Assembly (NCBI RefSeq): GCF_036884655.1
Contig: NC_088348.1
Coordinates: forward strand, 25,818,501-25,882,500
Reading direction: 5' to 3'
Length of the DNA: 64,000 nucleotides
DNA from: Musa acuminata AAA Group
Taxonomy: Eukaryota; Streptophyta; Magnoliopsida; Zingiberales; Musaceae
Below are positions 11,412 through 24,468 of the stretch, one piece after another. The notes below the pieces were generated by a model. It saw only the letters and a list, made by a program, of their open reading frames with translations. It was not told the origin of the DNA and made no database searches. The position numbers and the translations under genes were made by a program. How positions within the stretch are numbered: the first letter of the stretch is position 1; each line of letters opens with the position of its first letter.

Positions 11412-13572
11412 GACCAAATAATAATTCGAAGCTTCTAGAGCCCCGTGGTAAGAATCCTATTGACCAAATAGATCGGCCCGGCCCGAATGGCCCAACCGAC
11501 ACGATATACGAGCTTTGCTAGACCGTTGGAATCCTACTCCCATTTCGTTTCCCAACCGACCACCGCCCTCGATCCCGTCTCGAATGTCTTTCTTGATTGA
11601 ATCCTAGTTCTTTTCATGAAATCTGTGTTTTTCTTTTGCATCCATGAGTGGCACTGACTGATCTCAAGTTTCGTGTGATCTTTCGAGGGTTTCTTCATTT
11701 GTTGTGTTTTTTTTTTCTTTCGTTCTATAAGATCCGTTCGTAGGGTTCTTCATTTTGTTTGTCTCACTGTAGGTTAAAGTGGAGATTTCGCTGATGTGTA
11801 ATCTCCTCATGATTCATCTTTTATCATCGATAATCTCCGCAGCTTTTATTGATTTCTTGCGTTTCATTGTCTTTCTTTATGCTTGTTCTTGGGACCATCT
11901 TTTTCGGTTTTGGCTGGGAGAACCCGGCTCGCGGATCTCTTGACTGCATCTTTTTGATAAATAGCTGGCATCTTTTTTTCATCCATTTTGATGCGTTTCG
12001 TGTTCTTACCACCTCGTTTGTGCTTTCTTTTCTAGGTTTGGAAAATCAGTATCGCGGGTTTCTTGTCTTCGAGGACTTGTGTATGACTATCCTCCGAGCT
12101 CCCTCTTTTGAAGTGGAACTTTGATGACACATTTTGGCAGAACAGAACCATATTTCAAGCTTGCGGCCGCTGGGTTGTTGTATTTCTAATTTGTTTTTCT
12201 TTTGCATCAATTTAGCTTTTTTATAAATTATGTTTTTTCTCTAATAGAAAATGTAGGATTTTGTTGCTTCTCTAAATTCTGGAATCATTCAGCATCTAAA
12301 ATCTAGGCGAGAGAACTTCATCTGGCGCTTGATTCAAGAATCTAAGGTCCTATTTATTCTGTAGTTCTTTTTTTAATCTCTGAGTTGTTGTCCAATTGTG
12401 TTTTTTACGTCCTTCACTGAAAAAAAGTTTATTCTTTATTGCAATTTTGGTGTGTGGAATTATTTGGGCGATGCATCAGGTGATGAAAGCTTAAAATGTA
12501 ATCTTAGGACACCTTCCTACACTGCCCAAAGTCTCCTTGGGATGTGGATGAGGAAAAAAAAATCTTATTCTTATGATGATGGCCCATCAGATTACTATCT
12601 GTGGGGCCCAGTGTTGATGGTTTCTTGGTACATTATTTAATAAATGTGTTTGGAGTCAATATTATTTTTTCCATAGGTGAATAATAGATCTATAGAAAAA
12701 CATTTTGCAAGTTACTCTAGTTGTGTGCAGAGTACTGATATACTCTAGAACTATTAGCTTACAATCACACTGCCCTATAAATTTTATGATCACTTTTATT
12801 GGCAACTTCATTCTTTCAAGTTCCTTAGGGTAATTCCTGATGTGCCTTATAAATTTACGATCTAGTCCTTTTTTTTTTCTTGTCTTAATGAGATTGTTTA
12901 GAAAATTTTTATATGTCAGCTTATGATGATATGTTACATAAAGTTGGAATTTCCATACGAGGTTGATAAAACTGTATTTTGATGTAAAGCTTATTAAATG
13001 TATTTTTTGTAACATAAGAAAATAATTGTCTTCACTAGGCAATACTAAATTAACTTAAGCTACAACATATATTTTTCTTGTTAAAGAACTTCTATTTTGT
13101 TTTAATCACTTCTTGTTTACTAAGGAGTGGTTTTAGTTTTAGTCTATTATCTGAACAAGTCATTATTCCTGTTGTATGCTTAAATTTATTAGTCATGCTA
13201 GCCTGATGATTATTATAAGAACGGAGATCTGAAAGGTGATCTTTGTTGAAGTCTAAGTCTAAAACAGCTTGGGCTCCAAAGACAACTATATGCAGATTTC
13301 TTTTAGCATATGAAGGCTTGCATGTTCAAGTGTACTTTTTTTAGCATAGTTCTTTTTCATGACAAGGTTATATTGTAAAATGAAGTTGTGCTAATTTGTT
13401 ATCTTTTTTCTTTTGTTAACGAAAATTGACCTGTTAGAATAACATGCAAGCAATACAGAGGTTTGCTGGTGCATGCTTTGCTGGTTGAAATTTTATCTTT
13501 TTCATAAATAGCTTGGTTTTGAAGTATGCACTGTGATCATAGACTTGCACATCGTGAATTTTTTTTTAATTT
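11412..13572 (+). other. gene-like region with unrecognised candidate exons
   Basis: A GC-richer start (11430-11600) is followed by T-rich stretches like plant introns. Candidate exons on the plus strand are about 12036-12124 (after TTCTTTTCTAG), 12255-12347 (after AATGTAG, ending before GTCCTA), and 12480-12640 (open frame ending LWGPVLMVSWYII and a TAA). I do not recognise a protein, and the pieces do not assemble into a convincing gene. 12641-13572 is AT-rich with nothing seen. It may be a decayed gene or the 5' part of a non-coding transcript. Confidence 0.25.
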
Positions 13573-14905
13573 TAAGAGACTCTATTGCTTGTAATTTCTT
13601 GATATAGTATAGAGCTTCAGGTAAACTGAAATTCTTGTTTGAGTTCTGTGGAAGAATAATTATGTTATGTATATTTTTGTTCTTGATTAATATTAGCATG
13701 GTCAATTTATCTTAATTATGATGAAATCATGGATTTTAATGTTTTTCTAGAGCATGATTGTATGGCGCTTATTGGGAGCTTGAGAGCGACGATGTATTAC
13801 TTGCTCTCCTTTGTCTATTCCCTTCACATCTTCACTTGGAAATTTTATTCTCTCTGATGCTTTATAATTATGTAGGATTTGCATTCAAATTGAGAAATTG
13901 GAACATATACATGTCATGGAAAGAGAGGCTAACTTTTAACTTTGACGTCATATATGTGTTGAGGTGTCTCTATTTGACCACCAAAAAGCCAAAAAAGAAA
14001 AATTACCTTTACGTTAAAATCTAAACATATGTGAACCTTCTTACGTTAAAATCTAGGATTATTCTGTCGAGATGATAGTTGAAGTCATTCTGGGTTCTTC
14101 TTGATCTCTCTATGTTGTACTCGTACTTATTAAATATGAACTATGCTTATAGGAGATTTTTTTTTTATTATGATGACATCCCTCTTGTAAGTGAAAATTA
14201 CATCTTAAAGTTGATTCTAGAGAATATCATTTTTTACTTGCAAGCATGTCATCAAATGTGACTCTGAATAATGTGGTCATCCTCCATCTTCGTATTAGTG
14301 ATCCCTGGTCTTGCTCGACATGGTTATGTTTAGCTTATTCTTCCATAGTGAATAGACCTTGTTGGCTAATTGGGAACTTAAGGCTCCCAAAGATAGTGTG
14401 TCGCTAAGCTACTATCTTTCCATGGCTCGATGTTGGTAAGGAGATTTCGCCTTTGTTGAAGCACTTCTTCGAGGTTGGTAACGATATGAGACTAGCAATC
14501 CAGAGTGATACAAGAGGAGTGGGTAGATGTTAACATGACTTGTTGATTTTGTCCACCTCATCCAACACCAATATTAACAGAAATATTCATATTTTTAGTG
14601 TAGCTTACATTATTAAGCAACTGCTAGGGTTGTCGTCACTAAGCTTGGCCCAGAGTGGCCAGTCTCCCTCATGATAAGGTGGCGGCGGTGGCAAAGAAGC
14701 AACACCGGCTTCATCGTTCTGCTGCTGCTCCATCTGCTGCATGAGGTATGTGGTTGATTGCTCGCCACCCTTGTCATGTGTTTCAACTCTTTCCTCATCA
14801 CCACCATCTTCATTCATATTTGCTTCCTCCTGCTTCTTCTTCTTCTTCTTCTTTTTCTTCTTCTTTCCTTCGACCGGACGCTTTGTGTCGTTGCATCCTT
14901 CTCCT
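13573..14905 (-). repeat. tandem duplication of HIPP 3' end and downstream flank, copy B
   Basis: Parental copy of the 9062-10428 block, contiguous with the intact HIPP gene. 13573-14604 is downstream flank with no recognised gene; 14605-14905 is the coding end. Confidence 0.85.
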
Positions 14906-16201
14906 CTATCACTATCGCCCTCTTGGGACTCGACATCTTCCTGGATGTTTTCCTGGTTTTCATCCTTGGTAGCCAACAACTCTGCAACTTTTCGAACCTT
15001 GCGAAGCTTTTTGATCAGAATCGCAGGATCTACGTTCCCAGTGACGATCACCCTCTCCTCTTTTACATCGAGATCGATAGCGTGGACCCCTAAGAATTTC
15101 CCAACTCAACATCGAAGTGTACGTATATGCAAAGTGAAGGATCAAACGATGCACAAGTAGAATGACATACCATCAATCTTAAGAAGCACCTTACTTATTT
15201 TCTTTTGGCACCCGACACAGCATGTGTGCACTTTTAGAACACATGTCTGCTTTTCCTCGACAGGAAGCTTTGTATAACTGCATCCTTCTCCTCCACCACT
15301 GCCACCCGCTTGGGACTTGACATCTTCCTTCTGCGGTTGGGTGTGCTCTTGGTTTTCATCCTTCGTAGCCACTAACTCTGCAACTTTTCCAATCTTACGA
15401 AGCTTTTTGATTAGAATGGCAGGATCTACGTTCCCAGTTACGGTTACCTTCTCCTCTTTTGTATCGAGATCGATAGCGTAGACCCCTGAGAATTCCCCAA
15501 CTTAACATCAAAGTGTACGACTATACCAAGAGAAGGATCAAGCAATCCTCGAGTAGAATGGCATACCATCGATCTTAAGAAGCACCTTCCTTGTTTCCTT
15601 TCGACACTCGACGCAGCATGTATGCACTTTTAGAACACATGTCTGCTTTTCCTCGACCGGAAGCTTCGTGCCACTACATCCTTCTCCTCCGCCACTACTA
15701 CCCTCTTGGGACTTGACATCTTTCTTCTGCGCTTGGGTGTTCTCCTGGTTCCCATCCTTCGTAGCCAACAATTCTGCAATTTTTTCAATCTTGTGAAGCT
15801 TCTTGATTAAGATGGCAGGATCTACATTCCCAGTGACAGTCACCTTCTTCTCTTTTGCATCGACATCGATAGTATAGACCCCTGAGAATTTTCCCAACTT
15901 AAACATCAAAGTAGAATGATATATATATATACCAAGTGAAGGATCAAGCAATGCACAAGTAGAATGATATACCATCAATCTTATGAAGCAGCTTTTTTAT
16001 TTTCTTTTGGCTCTCGACACAGCATGTGTGCAATTTTAGAACATATGTCTGCATGTGGAGAAAGAGAAACCCAAGTTGTCATATGCTCAAACAAAAAAGA
16101 AGGGATGAATTTACCTTTGTTGGAAGGATCTTGTCGTCTTCTTTATCGCTCTTCTTTTCCAGTTGGTCACAATTTTTCGAGCAGAGAAAACAACACTTCA
16201 T
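14605..16201 (-). CDS. heavy-metal-associated isoprenylated plant protein, three HMA domains
   Basis: Five exons read on the minus strand: 16201-16115, 16048-15973, 15881-15567, 15485-15171 and 15089-14605, all with GT-AG introns and consistent phase. They give 425 residues. Each of three HMA modules is split by an intron after KIDG. The loops read HTCCVESQ (HMA1, second metal Cys replaced by Ser), HTCCVEC (HMA2) and HTCCVGC (HMA3). Exons 3 and 4 are both 315 bp and alike, a tandem exon duplication. The C-terminal part has a polylysine stretch, a run of five prolines and the CaaX box CLIM, predicting farnesylation and membrane attachment. HIPPs bind metals (Cu, Zn, Cd) or serve in stress signalling. 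Most have one or two HMA domains, so three is unusual. Function is inferred from family. Confidence 0.85.
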
Positions 16202-17571
16202 AGATCTGAGAGATCAAAGACAAACAACAGAGAGAGGATAAACAACATGCAAAGCCATTGCGAGATGTCTCGGCTAAGCAAAAACCCAAGAATTCATCTT
16301 TTAATCCTTTTGCACTTGCTCAATATCTCATTATAATTGTTTAACTATGTACCATATACCAGATGATTATGCACTCTTCTAATAAATGAAAGAGACTTTA
16401 CACAATATGAATTCTTTCTTCTCTAAATGAATGATGAAGAAAATTATATATTATTCTGTATCCTTAACTTGCTGCTCCTGACAACATATGGACCGACTGT
16501 TCATCCATCATGTCTGATGTGTCTACTCTTGATAAGGAAAACAAATGCATTTTGCCTCACTTTATTTACCATATTCATTTCTTAGCATAAAAGCATTTTA
16601 TCATGTCCAATGTCCAACATTCATATACATATATGTTTTGCCATGGGCATGAAGCATGTTACATAATATCACATACATATAGTAAAAATCATGTTAAACA
16701 CACATGCCTAATGATATTAAATTGGGTTTCAAATAATTGATTGATCTCTAAACAATTGTCAAATTTGTTGAACCATGAGATAGAGGGAAACTAAGTCCAC
16801 TAGCCCATATGATTGGCTTGAACCTACCTAAATTGAATTGGCTTGGATAAAAGTTAAATCTGCAGTAGACCTTAGATCAAAGCTAGGTTAGGTCCAAATC
16901 AGATCGGTGCTATTGGGGTCCACATTCAAGAACCTAATCCAACAATCATCCCTTCTTTTCTTTTCTAAATATCATATTGTAAATAATTATTATGTCATAT
17001 AACTAGTTAATTATTATATGATGACATGAACATCATTGAATCTGGTTTACTAACTATTAGATCATGATATAAAATTTTATAAGAACTAATTAGAATAAAA
17101 ATAGTTTCTACAATGTAAAAGTTAGTATTTAAAATATAAAATTAGGGAATATTATTTTTATGAAATATTAATGAAATCAAACGATGATTTCAATCCTTAA
17201 ACTAAAGATAATTATGGGAAACCTACATTCCCATAAAGGCGGTGATTCTCACATATGCTGTCTTTAAAGTCGAATCCCTTTGAGACCGATGATAAGTGAA
17301 AAAGCAAAACTTGATTGCCCAAATATATAGAGAGGGGATATGAGAAAATCTCAATCGATATGGTAGTATTTATTCAATATTAACTTATTTTTAATTAAAT
17401 ATTAGATTATTTATTCATATTTAAAAGTAAAAAATAAAGATATGTGTTTAATATTCGAGCATGAAAGATTAGGAAGTAGTGAGGTGTATATGTTTTCTAA
17501 ATTAAGAAACATAAAAGACTATCTCATTTTTAAGATTTAGTGCTAAGTTCAATTTACCTAAATGGAAGAGA
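16202..17571. other. HIPP upstream region and AT-rich spacer
   Basis: The first few hundred bases should hold the HIPP promoter; no confident TATA box was picked. The rest is AT-rich, with a stretch near 16800-16950 that resembles LTR-type sequence. No gene seen. Confidence 0.45.
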
Positions 17572-17576
17572 TGTTA

Positions 17577-19455
17577 TGTTATATGAAATTTTTTTTTTAC
17601 AAGATTATAATATCTTTCTAGAGTTAAATAAATAAACATCACTTTATTAATATGCATATCTTATAAATATTTATTATAATATATTTATTTATCAAATTAA
17701 AAATCAAAAGTAGTCGTATGTTTTATTGAGAAACACAATTATGCTAACTCGAAAATAAATCTAATTGGCTCTACCTAGTAGTAGAGAAATGTTTACTCTC
17801 CAGAATCTGATTTATTATTACTGGGAGACTATTTTAAAAATAAAAAATAAATTTTTTTAATAACGATAAGTAGAAACTCCTATAATTCAACTATAAAATG
17901 TATATAAAAGTCAATCATCCTATATCAAATACTCGAAAGAATACTCTCCCAACAATGGATAGAAAGAATTTATACTATTGGATGCGTTTGTGTTCTCCTA
18001 ACGAAGACAAACTTATATTGTACTCATAACAGGGGGATGGAGTGGTATCCCTCACTCGTCAAAATAGAAATATGTTTCTCTCAATAATAAATGGAGAAAT
18101 CGTCCAACTACCTCATCAAGTGGCCCATTAGTCCCCGAAACGAATCGCCCAACCTACCCTTGGTAGGAAATAACATCATCTTATATTGGTCATGTCTACA
18201 TCGGGATTAAATAATATATTAAAATATTTTTTTTTAAATATTATTAATATCAAATAATATCAATTAGCCTTCAATTGAGTTAAACCTTAGCTCAATCGAT
18301 CCAATTAAACTCGATTTAACAAAAATATATTTGAATCGTTCTTTAATTCTTATTTAATCAGTCTAAAACTACCTTAGAGTGATATAATTTAAATCAAATT
18401 AGTTTAATTTAGGTTAAATAGACTTGAATAAGTCAAACTAATTTAGAATCAACCTAAATCAATCTAAATTAATCAAATCTGATTTGATTCAATCCATATT
18501 TGGGGTCAAATCAAATAAAATAAGGGTAATGGGCTAGACTGCATAATACTAAGCTAGGTTGGGTTAGCCCATGTATTGATCATATATATGACTATGCATG
18601 CACCATATCAGGCTGGGCTAGCCCCCATAGTTTATGGACTGCACATGATTATCCATGTTGGGGCAGTCCAGTTTGAGTTAGCATGTAGGCTAGGGCTTGA
18701 CCTATAGGTGAGACCTAATCTATTGACTGATTTCAACCCAAATCCTTACCAATTCTCTCAATTTTGAATTACGATATTATAAAATTATAATCAAACATCT
18801 ATTCATTAGTAATAAGTCATTAAAACATAATAAATAATAAAAAATTAAAAAGATAAACTATATAAAAAGGAAATAACATTCTTAATCAAGTATTATATAT
18901 ATCTAACCAAAATCAAATATCAAGATAAAAATTTTAGAATTGCATATAACATGAATAATTTCAACTTGTTTTAATCACAAAATAAGTTCTAAAGCTTTAA
19001 TAAGATAAAATAAGATTTTAGAAACTTCATATAATATATTTTAATTTAATAATAAAAATTTGATATTTAAATTAATAAAAAATATTTTAGAATTATATAT
19101 AACATATTTTAATCCAAAAATAAATTAAGACATTTAAAGGAATTTTGAAGATAAATTTTACTTTTTTGTGGGGAACTTACCTCTCCTCAATATGATACAA
19201 TTCCTCGCTTCTCTCAATATTATGCTTGCTTTGGTGAGGAACGAAAGAAAGTAATCCTCCCATTTTAATAGGAGGAGGTGAGCCTTCCATAAGGAATTTT
19301 TTTTGTATTTTATATTTTATTTAATATTTATTTTTGTTTAATTTTCTAACAAAATTGATATCACCCTACTTGGAATGTTAAATAGTTATTTCTTAAATTT
19401 CATTAGCAAAAAAGAAAATAAAAAAAATCATTCCTAAGTTATGGATTTGATTATA
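17577..19455 (-). repeat. 3' LTR of the old gypsy element
   Basis: Starts TGTTATATGAAA on the plus strand and ends GATTTGATTATA, a decayed form of the GATTACA end seen at 49483. It shares blocks with the 5' LTR (TTATAAATATTTATTATAAT near 17662; the GGATGGAGTGGTATCC-type block near 18033). It is longer than the 5' LTR, which has internal deletions. Confidence 0.7.
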
Positions 19456-19670
19456 TTTCTTTCGTTCTAAAGGAAATTTGATCTTCAAATTTAACTTATA
19501 TCAAGAATGTATGAATACTGCTCTCTCACATCTTTTTCTCTTTCTCAAGTTATCTTTGAACGATACCGTCAATTAATATTTACCAAAGGTATAGTTTTAT
19601 TCCTTAGAATATGCTTTTTCCTTTCTAAGATCTCGATTGGTTGCTCTACAAAAGTGACATCGTCTTTTAG

Positions 19671-20282
19671 TTATAGAGGTTGATAAGATATGACATGGGA
19701 TGAATCCTTAATATATCTCCGAAGCATGAAGATATGGAATACATTAGAGATGCTAACCAAAGTTAGGGCCACTACAAATCTATATTTCATAGGTCTAACC
19801 TTTTGTAATATCTTAAATGAGCCAATAAATCTAGGAGCTAACTTTCCCTTTTTGTCAAATCTTATAACTCTCTTAGTTGACGACACCTTTAAGAAGACGT
19901 AATCACTAACTTTCAACTCCAAATCTCTTCACCTTCGATCTGCATAACTTTTTCAGTGACTTTGAACTATTAATAATCTTTGATATATAGTTTAAACATT
20001 TTCAACATATCTTTGAATCAATTGAGGGCTAAAATGCTCCCATTAGCACACATGTGATATGCAATTTTTTCCCGTAAAGAGTTTCAAATGAGGCCATCTA
20101 TATACTAGAGTGATAACCATTATTACGAGGAAATTCAATTAGGTGCAAGTACATATCTCAACTTTCACTACCTGCTCTCACTTCTATTTAATTGGAATCC
20201 TTTTTAATTTTCTCGTAGGTACTTGATATTCTTTCTTCAACTATTAGCAGCTTAGACATTTAGAGACAAACTCTACTATATT
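19671..20282 (-). pseudogene. Ty3/gypsy integrase, C-terminal part
   Basis: The open end (19671-19922) has the typical gypsy integrase tail: VSDYVFLKVS, GKLAPRFIGSFKIL, SNVFHIFMLRRYI and SSHVISY. Upstream, with stops, are HLIEFPRNNGYHSSI and MASFETLYG from the catalytic core. At the 20282 edge is EFVSKCLSC from the zinc-binding part. The middle of the core domain is deleted. It belongs to the element at 17577-49483. Confidence 0.85.
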
Positions 20283-21474
20283 TGTCACATTTCGGATTTA
20301 TAAAAAGAATAATAAATTAATATTTTATTATCCATAATTTAAATAATAAACTCTTTATTTTTTTTCATCCTTAAATTCAAATCCTTATCTTTACAATAGT
20401 AAATATTCTATTAACTAGAAAAAATATTATATCTTCTTGATAGGGTCACAAGTCTCTTCCACTCAAGCTTCAGATCTATTATAAAGTACTAGATTACTAT
20501 GAAAATAAATATAAGATAAAAACATATCAACAACCACATATGCTAGTAGGAACCTTGAAAAAATCATAAAAATAATCCTCGATATTCATGAAATATAAAT
20601 AAATATCAATAATTTAATAAGAAATGATAATACATTGATTCATCATAAAACTTATACATCAAATAAATGATGATAATTTCTTACATAATAAACAAAATGA
20701 TTCATCAACCACATACAATACATACATAATAACAAGGGCGCACATCACCCGATGGTGCACTCTCTCAACAGTGGAGGAAGCGACATATTCCACGAGATGG
20801 ATTCCTCCAAATAATAGATGGAGATAATCTATATCGCACTCCTAATAATGGATGGAGTGGTATACCTCACCCGCGCAAATGGGGACACGTTCCTCCCAAC
20901 AACGGATGAAGGAACCGTCTAACCATCACATTTGACGACCCGCTAATCTCCGAAGGGAATCGCTATGCTTGCCCTCGATAGGGATATATAAATATCCATG
21001 ATCAGTCATTTACACCGATTCATTCACTCACGCATGCATCAAGAAATCAATATGATTAAATATTATGAGAGACCATACTTGATGTAAATCAGCTAGACTA
21101 TGTTCATTGGTGGCTCCGCATTGTGATAGGCATGTAGCTCCTTTCATAGGTTTTACTTCCAATGTTGACTACCGTTGGGAAATCTCGGAGGGGCGACATC
21201 ACATGCGTAGCGGAAGAACAAAAATAAAATCCCCTATTCCCAAAAATATATTCGTCGTCGTGCGAAGATTGGTGTGCAAAATCCATAAAATAGAAAACTA
21301 CGTATTGTAAAGATTGTGTTATCTAGGGAGATCGTATATCCCTGAATCCTTGTAGATCTCTATGAGAGGGTGAAGGAGGTCAAACGCCCTCCTCTCTGGC
21401 GATGATCGGCATAGCAGGGTTGCGACGATGCTCCTCAAAACTCCAAGCATTCTTAAGGTGGAGAAGGGGAGGAG

Positions 21475-22967
21475 TGTTGGGAAATCATTGGGGGGCGACA
21501 TCATATGCGCAGCGGAAGAACAAGAAAACAAAATCCCCGATTCCCAAAAAGATGTTCGTCGTCGTGCGAAGATTGGTGCGCAAAAATCCGCAAAACACAA
21601 AACTGCGTATAGAGATTGTGTTACCTAGGGAGATCGTATATCCTTGTTTCCTTGCAGATCCTTAGGAGAGGGTGAAGGAGGTCAAGCGTCCTCCTCTCTA
21701 GCGGTGATCCACACAGCAGGGTTGCGACGACGCTCCTCAAAACTCCAGGCCTACTCTGAGGTGGAGAGGGAGAGGAGAATAGGAAAGGCAAGCAAAGACT
21801 CTAGCCTATGAGGCTGTGAATCCCTCCTATTTATAGAGATCCCGTGTCAAACCCTAATGGGTCCTTCCCTAGTGGGTATTGGATCTGCATCCAATAAGAC
21901 AAGGGCTCCGTCGGATATCTCATATTCGAACCTCTACTCATCGCAATGCCTACCATATGTGTGTGACCCTCTAGGCCCAATATCGAGCTGGCCGTGAGTC
22001 ATACCTGTCAGAACTCCTTCTAACTCAGTGAATTATTATCTCTGTAATAATTCACTCGACTCATCGACTACGGACATACTAGGCCACTACGCCGTAGTCC
22101 CCAAACGATACAGGGGAATCCAATCCATTGGACCTATCTGTCCTCAGTTACCATGTACCTATAATCCCTCATCCATCTAATATCCCAGAGACCGTATATC
22201 GAGCATGGTGCTGTCAGACCCATACGGTTTCTACTCGAGTCTCGCTCTAATCGGATTCTCTCGGAGAACTCTTTCTCTCTCAACCCGAATGACCCTGGCC
22301 AGGGATTTGTCTGAGCAAGAACACATAGGATATTCCTCTCATGACGCCGAGAGTGGATGATCCTCTATTGACACTCAATAGCCCTCGTAAGGTCGACTAC
22401 CACTCCCAATGACCAGCTGTACTAGATCTGGGACAGCCAAACCTATAAGTCTGGTATCAAAGAGTGGAGCACTCATACAGGACATCCTTGGTGTCTCAAG
22501 TCTAAGGACCAGATACACCACTAGGACTATGGAATCGCTGTCTGACAATAAGGCATCATCAACCATCCAGCATTCCGTAAGCGGATCAATCAGTGAACTC
22601 ATTCTCCAATGAGCACCTGTACTGTATCCCTAGTGTCCCTACACGAGCAGCTATGAGACCAGCTGCATCCATCATATGGACGGGTATACAGCACACCAGT
22701 CTATCCGGTTATCACGATGTCCTTCTCGAGTAACCTATGACCGGGATCATTTAGGATATGTGTTTAAAGGTGAATCGATCTCATTATCGTGATCTCATCA
22801 CGATCCGATTCCCATTGCACAAATCCAAGGATATCACAATATATGTATGCATTTATGCAATAGTTATAAAGTGATATATGCCAAAATATAATAAGCAAAA
22901 AGATTCTGTATCAAGTCACACGTGCCATCACTCACGTGATTGGCTTGCTGGGCACCTATGACTAGCA
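21475..22967 (-). repeat. 3' LTR of the young copia element
   Basis: Starts TGTTGGGAAATC and ends ACTAGCA on the plus strand. Same length as the other LTR. By eye the two differ at roughly 18 positions, mostly C/T, with no indel. Confidence 0.93.
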
Positions 22968-22981
22968 ATCTCTCACTTGAC

Positions 22982-24468
22982 CTAAAGCCAATCACCTATG
23001 TGTCTGATCCCCATCAGACCCCTGTGACGCTCAAAGACAATCTGAGACAACGGCTTTGTTAGTGGATCTGCAATGTTATCTTCGGATGGAACTCTTTCCA
23101 CTACTACATCTCATCGGGTTACGATCTCTCTTATAAGCTGGAACCTTCGCAGAACACTTCTGATGAGACCCGGGTTCCCTTGAGTAATAACCCCATAGTT
23201 GTCGCAATATAAGGAAGTCGACTTGTCGCTATCTGTATCGACTCCCAAATCTGTGATGAACTTCTTCACCCAGACTCCCTCCTTTGCTGCATCTAATGCA
23301 GCAATGTACTCCGCCTCTGTGGTCGAGTCAGCAGTGGTATTTTGTTTGGAACTCTTCCAGCACACTGCTCCTCCATTCAAGGTGTACACATACCCTGAAT
23401 TCGACTTGCTATCATCGACATCAGACTGAAAACTTGAGTCAGTGAAGCCTTCAACCTTAAGGCTATTACCTCCATATACTAGTAAAAGATCCTTAGTCCT
23501 TCTCAAGTACTTAAGGATACACTTTACTGCTTTCCAGTGCTCCAAGCCTGAATCCCCCTGATACCTGCTCGTGACACTCAGAGCATGCGCCATATCGGGC
23601 CTAGTACATAGCATGGCATACATGATAGACCCTATTGCTGAGGCATAAGGTATCATATTCATGTTTGCCCTTTGGAATTTTCCATGCCAAACCTTTTGAC
23701 AATGGTTTCTATGTACCTGGACTGGGATAAGCCAAGCATCCTCTTGGATCTATCTCTATAGATTCTAATCCCCAAGATATAGGATGCTTCCCCTAAGTCC
23801 TTTATGGAGAAGTGTCTAGATAACCAAGTCTTTACTGTGGATAGCATTCCTACGTCATTCCCAATGATGAGGATGTCATCCACATATAACACCAAAAAGG
23901 TGATAGCGCTCCCACTTACCTTTCTGTATACACAAGGCTCATCTTCGTTCTTAACGAAGTCATAAGATCTGATTGACTCATCAAATCTTATGTTCCAACT
24001 TCGGGAAGCTTGCTTTAGTCCATAAATGGATTTAAGCAACCTACACACCTTATCTGGGCAGTTCTTGGACATGAATCCCTCAGGTTGCATCATATACACC
24101 TCCTCCTCGAGGTTCTCATTGAGGAATGCGGTTTTCACATCCATCTGCCAGATCTCATAATCATAGTGTGCTGCAATAGCCAATAGAATTCTGATGGATT
24201 TTAGCATTGCTACGGGTGAGAAGGTTTCGTCGTAGTCAACACCTTGTCTTTGACGATACCCCTTAGCCACTAGCCTTGCTTTATAGGTCTCTACCTTTCC
24301 ATCTACTTCGATCTTTTTCTTAAAGATCCACTTGCAACCGATGGGTACAATACCTTCGGGCGCATCAACTAGATTCCAAACCTTATTGGAGTACATAGAA
24401 TCCATCTCAGAATTCATGGCTTCTTGCCACTTCCCGGAGTCTATACTCATAATAGCCTCCTCGTAGGT
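22982..24468 (-). pseudogene. copia reverse transcriptase-RNase H, broken
   Basis: RT runs from about 24450, with WQEAMNSEMDSM, GCKWIFKKK, MDVKTAFLNENLEEEVYM and the catalytic LYVDDILIIGND. RNase H shows SNSGYVYTLNGGAVCW, STTEAEYIA and LYCDN. Breaks: a deletion of about 80 bp near 23660-23672 relative to the older copy shifts frame, small deletions corrupt the segment after LYCDN, and a TGA lies after EIVTR near 23109. The frame would end at 22982. Confidence 0.9.

Noticed and set aside
11208..11417. Poly-Tyr/poly-His minus-strand frame
   Set aside because: Product of the TAA/ATG microsatellite.
12157..12170. Adjacent HindIII and NotI sites (AAGCTTGCGGCCGC), reminiscent of cloning-vector linker
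   Set aside because: Flanking DNA on both sides is ordinary AT-rich plant sequence and no vector sequence follows; chance is sufficient.
21402..21665. Plus-strand frames in the copia LTRs (and matching frames near 28611)
   Set aside because: They lie in LTR sequence of a minus-strand element and recur only because the LTR is duplicated.
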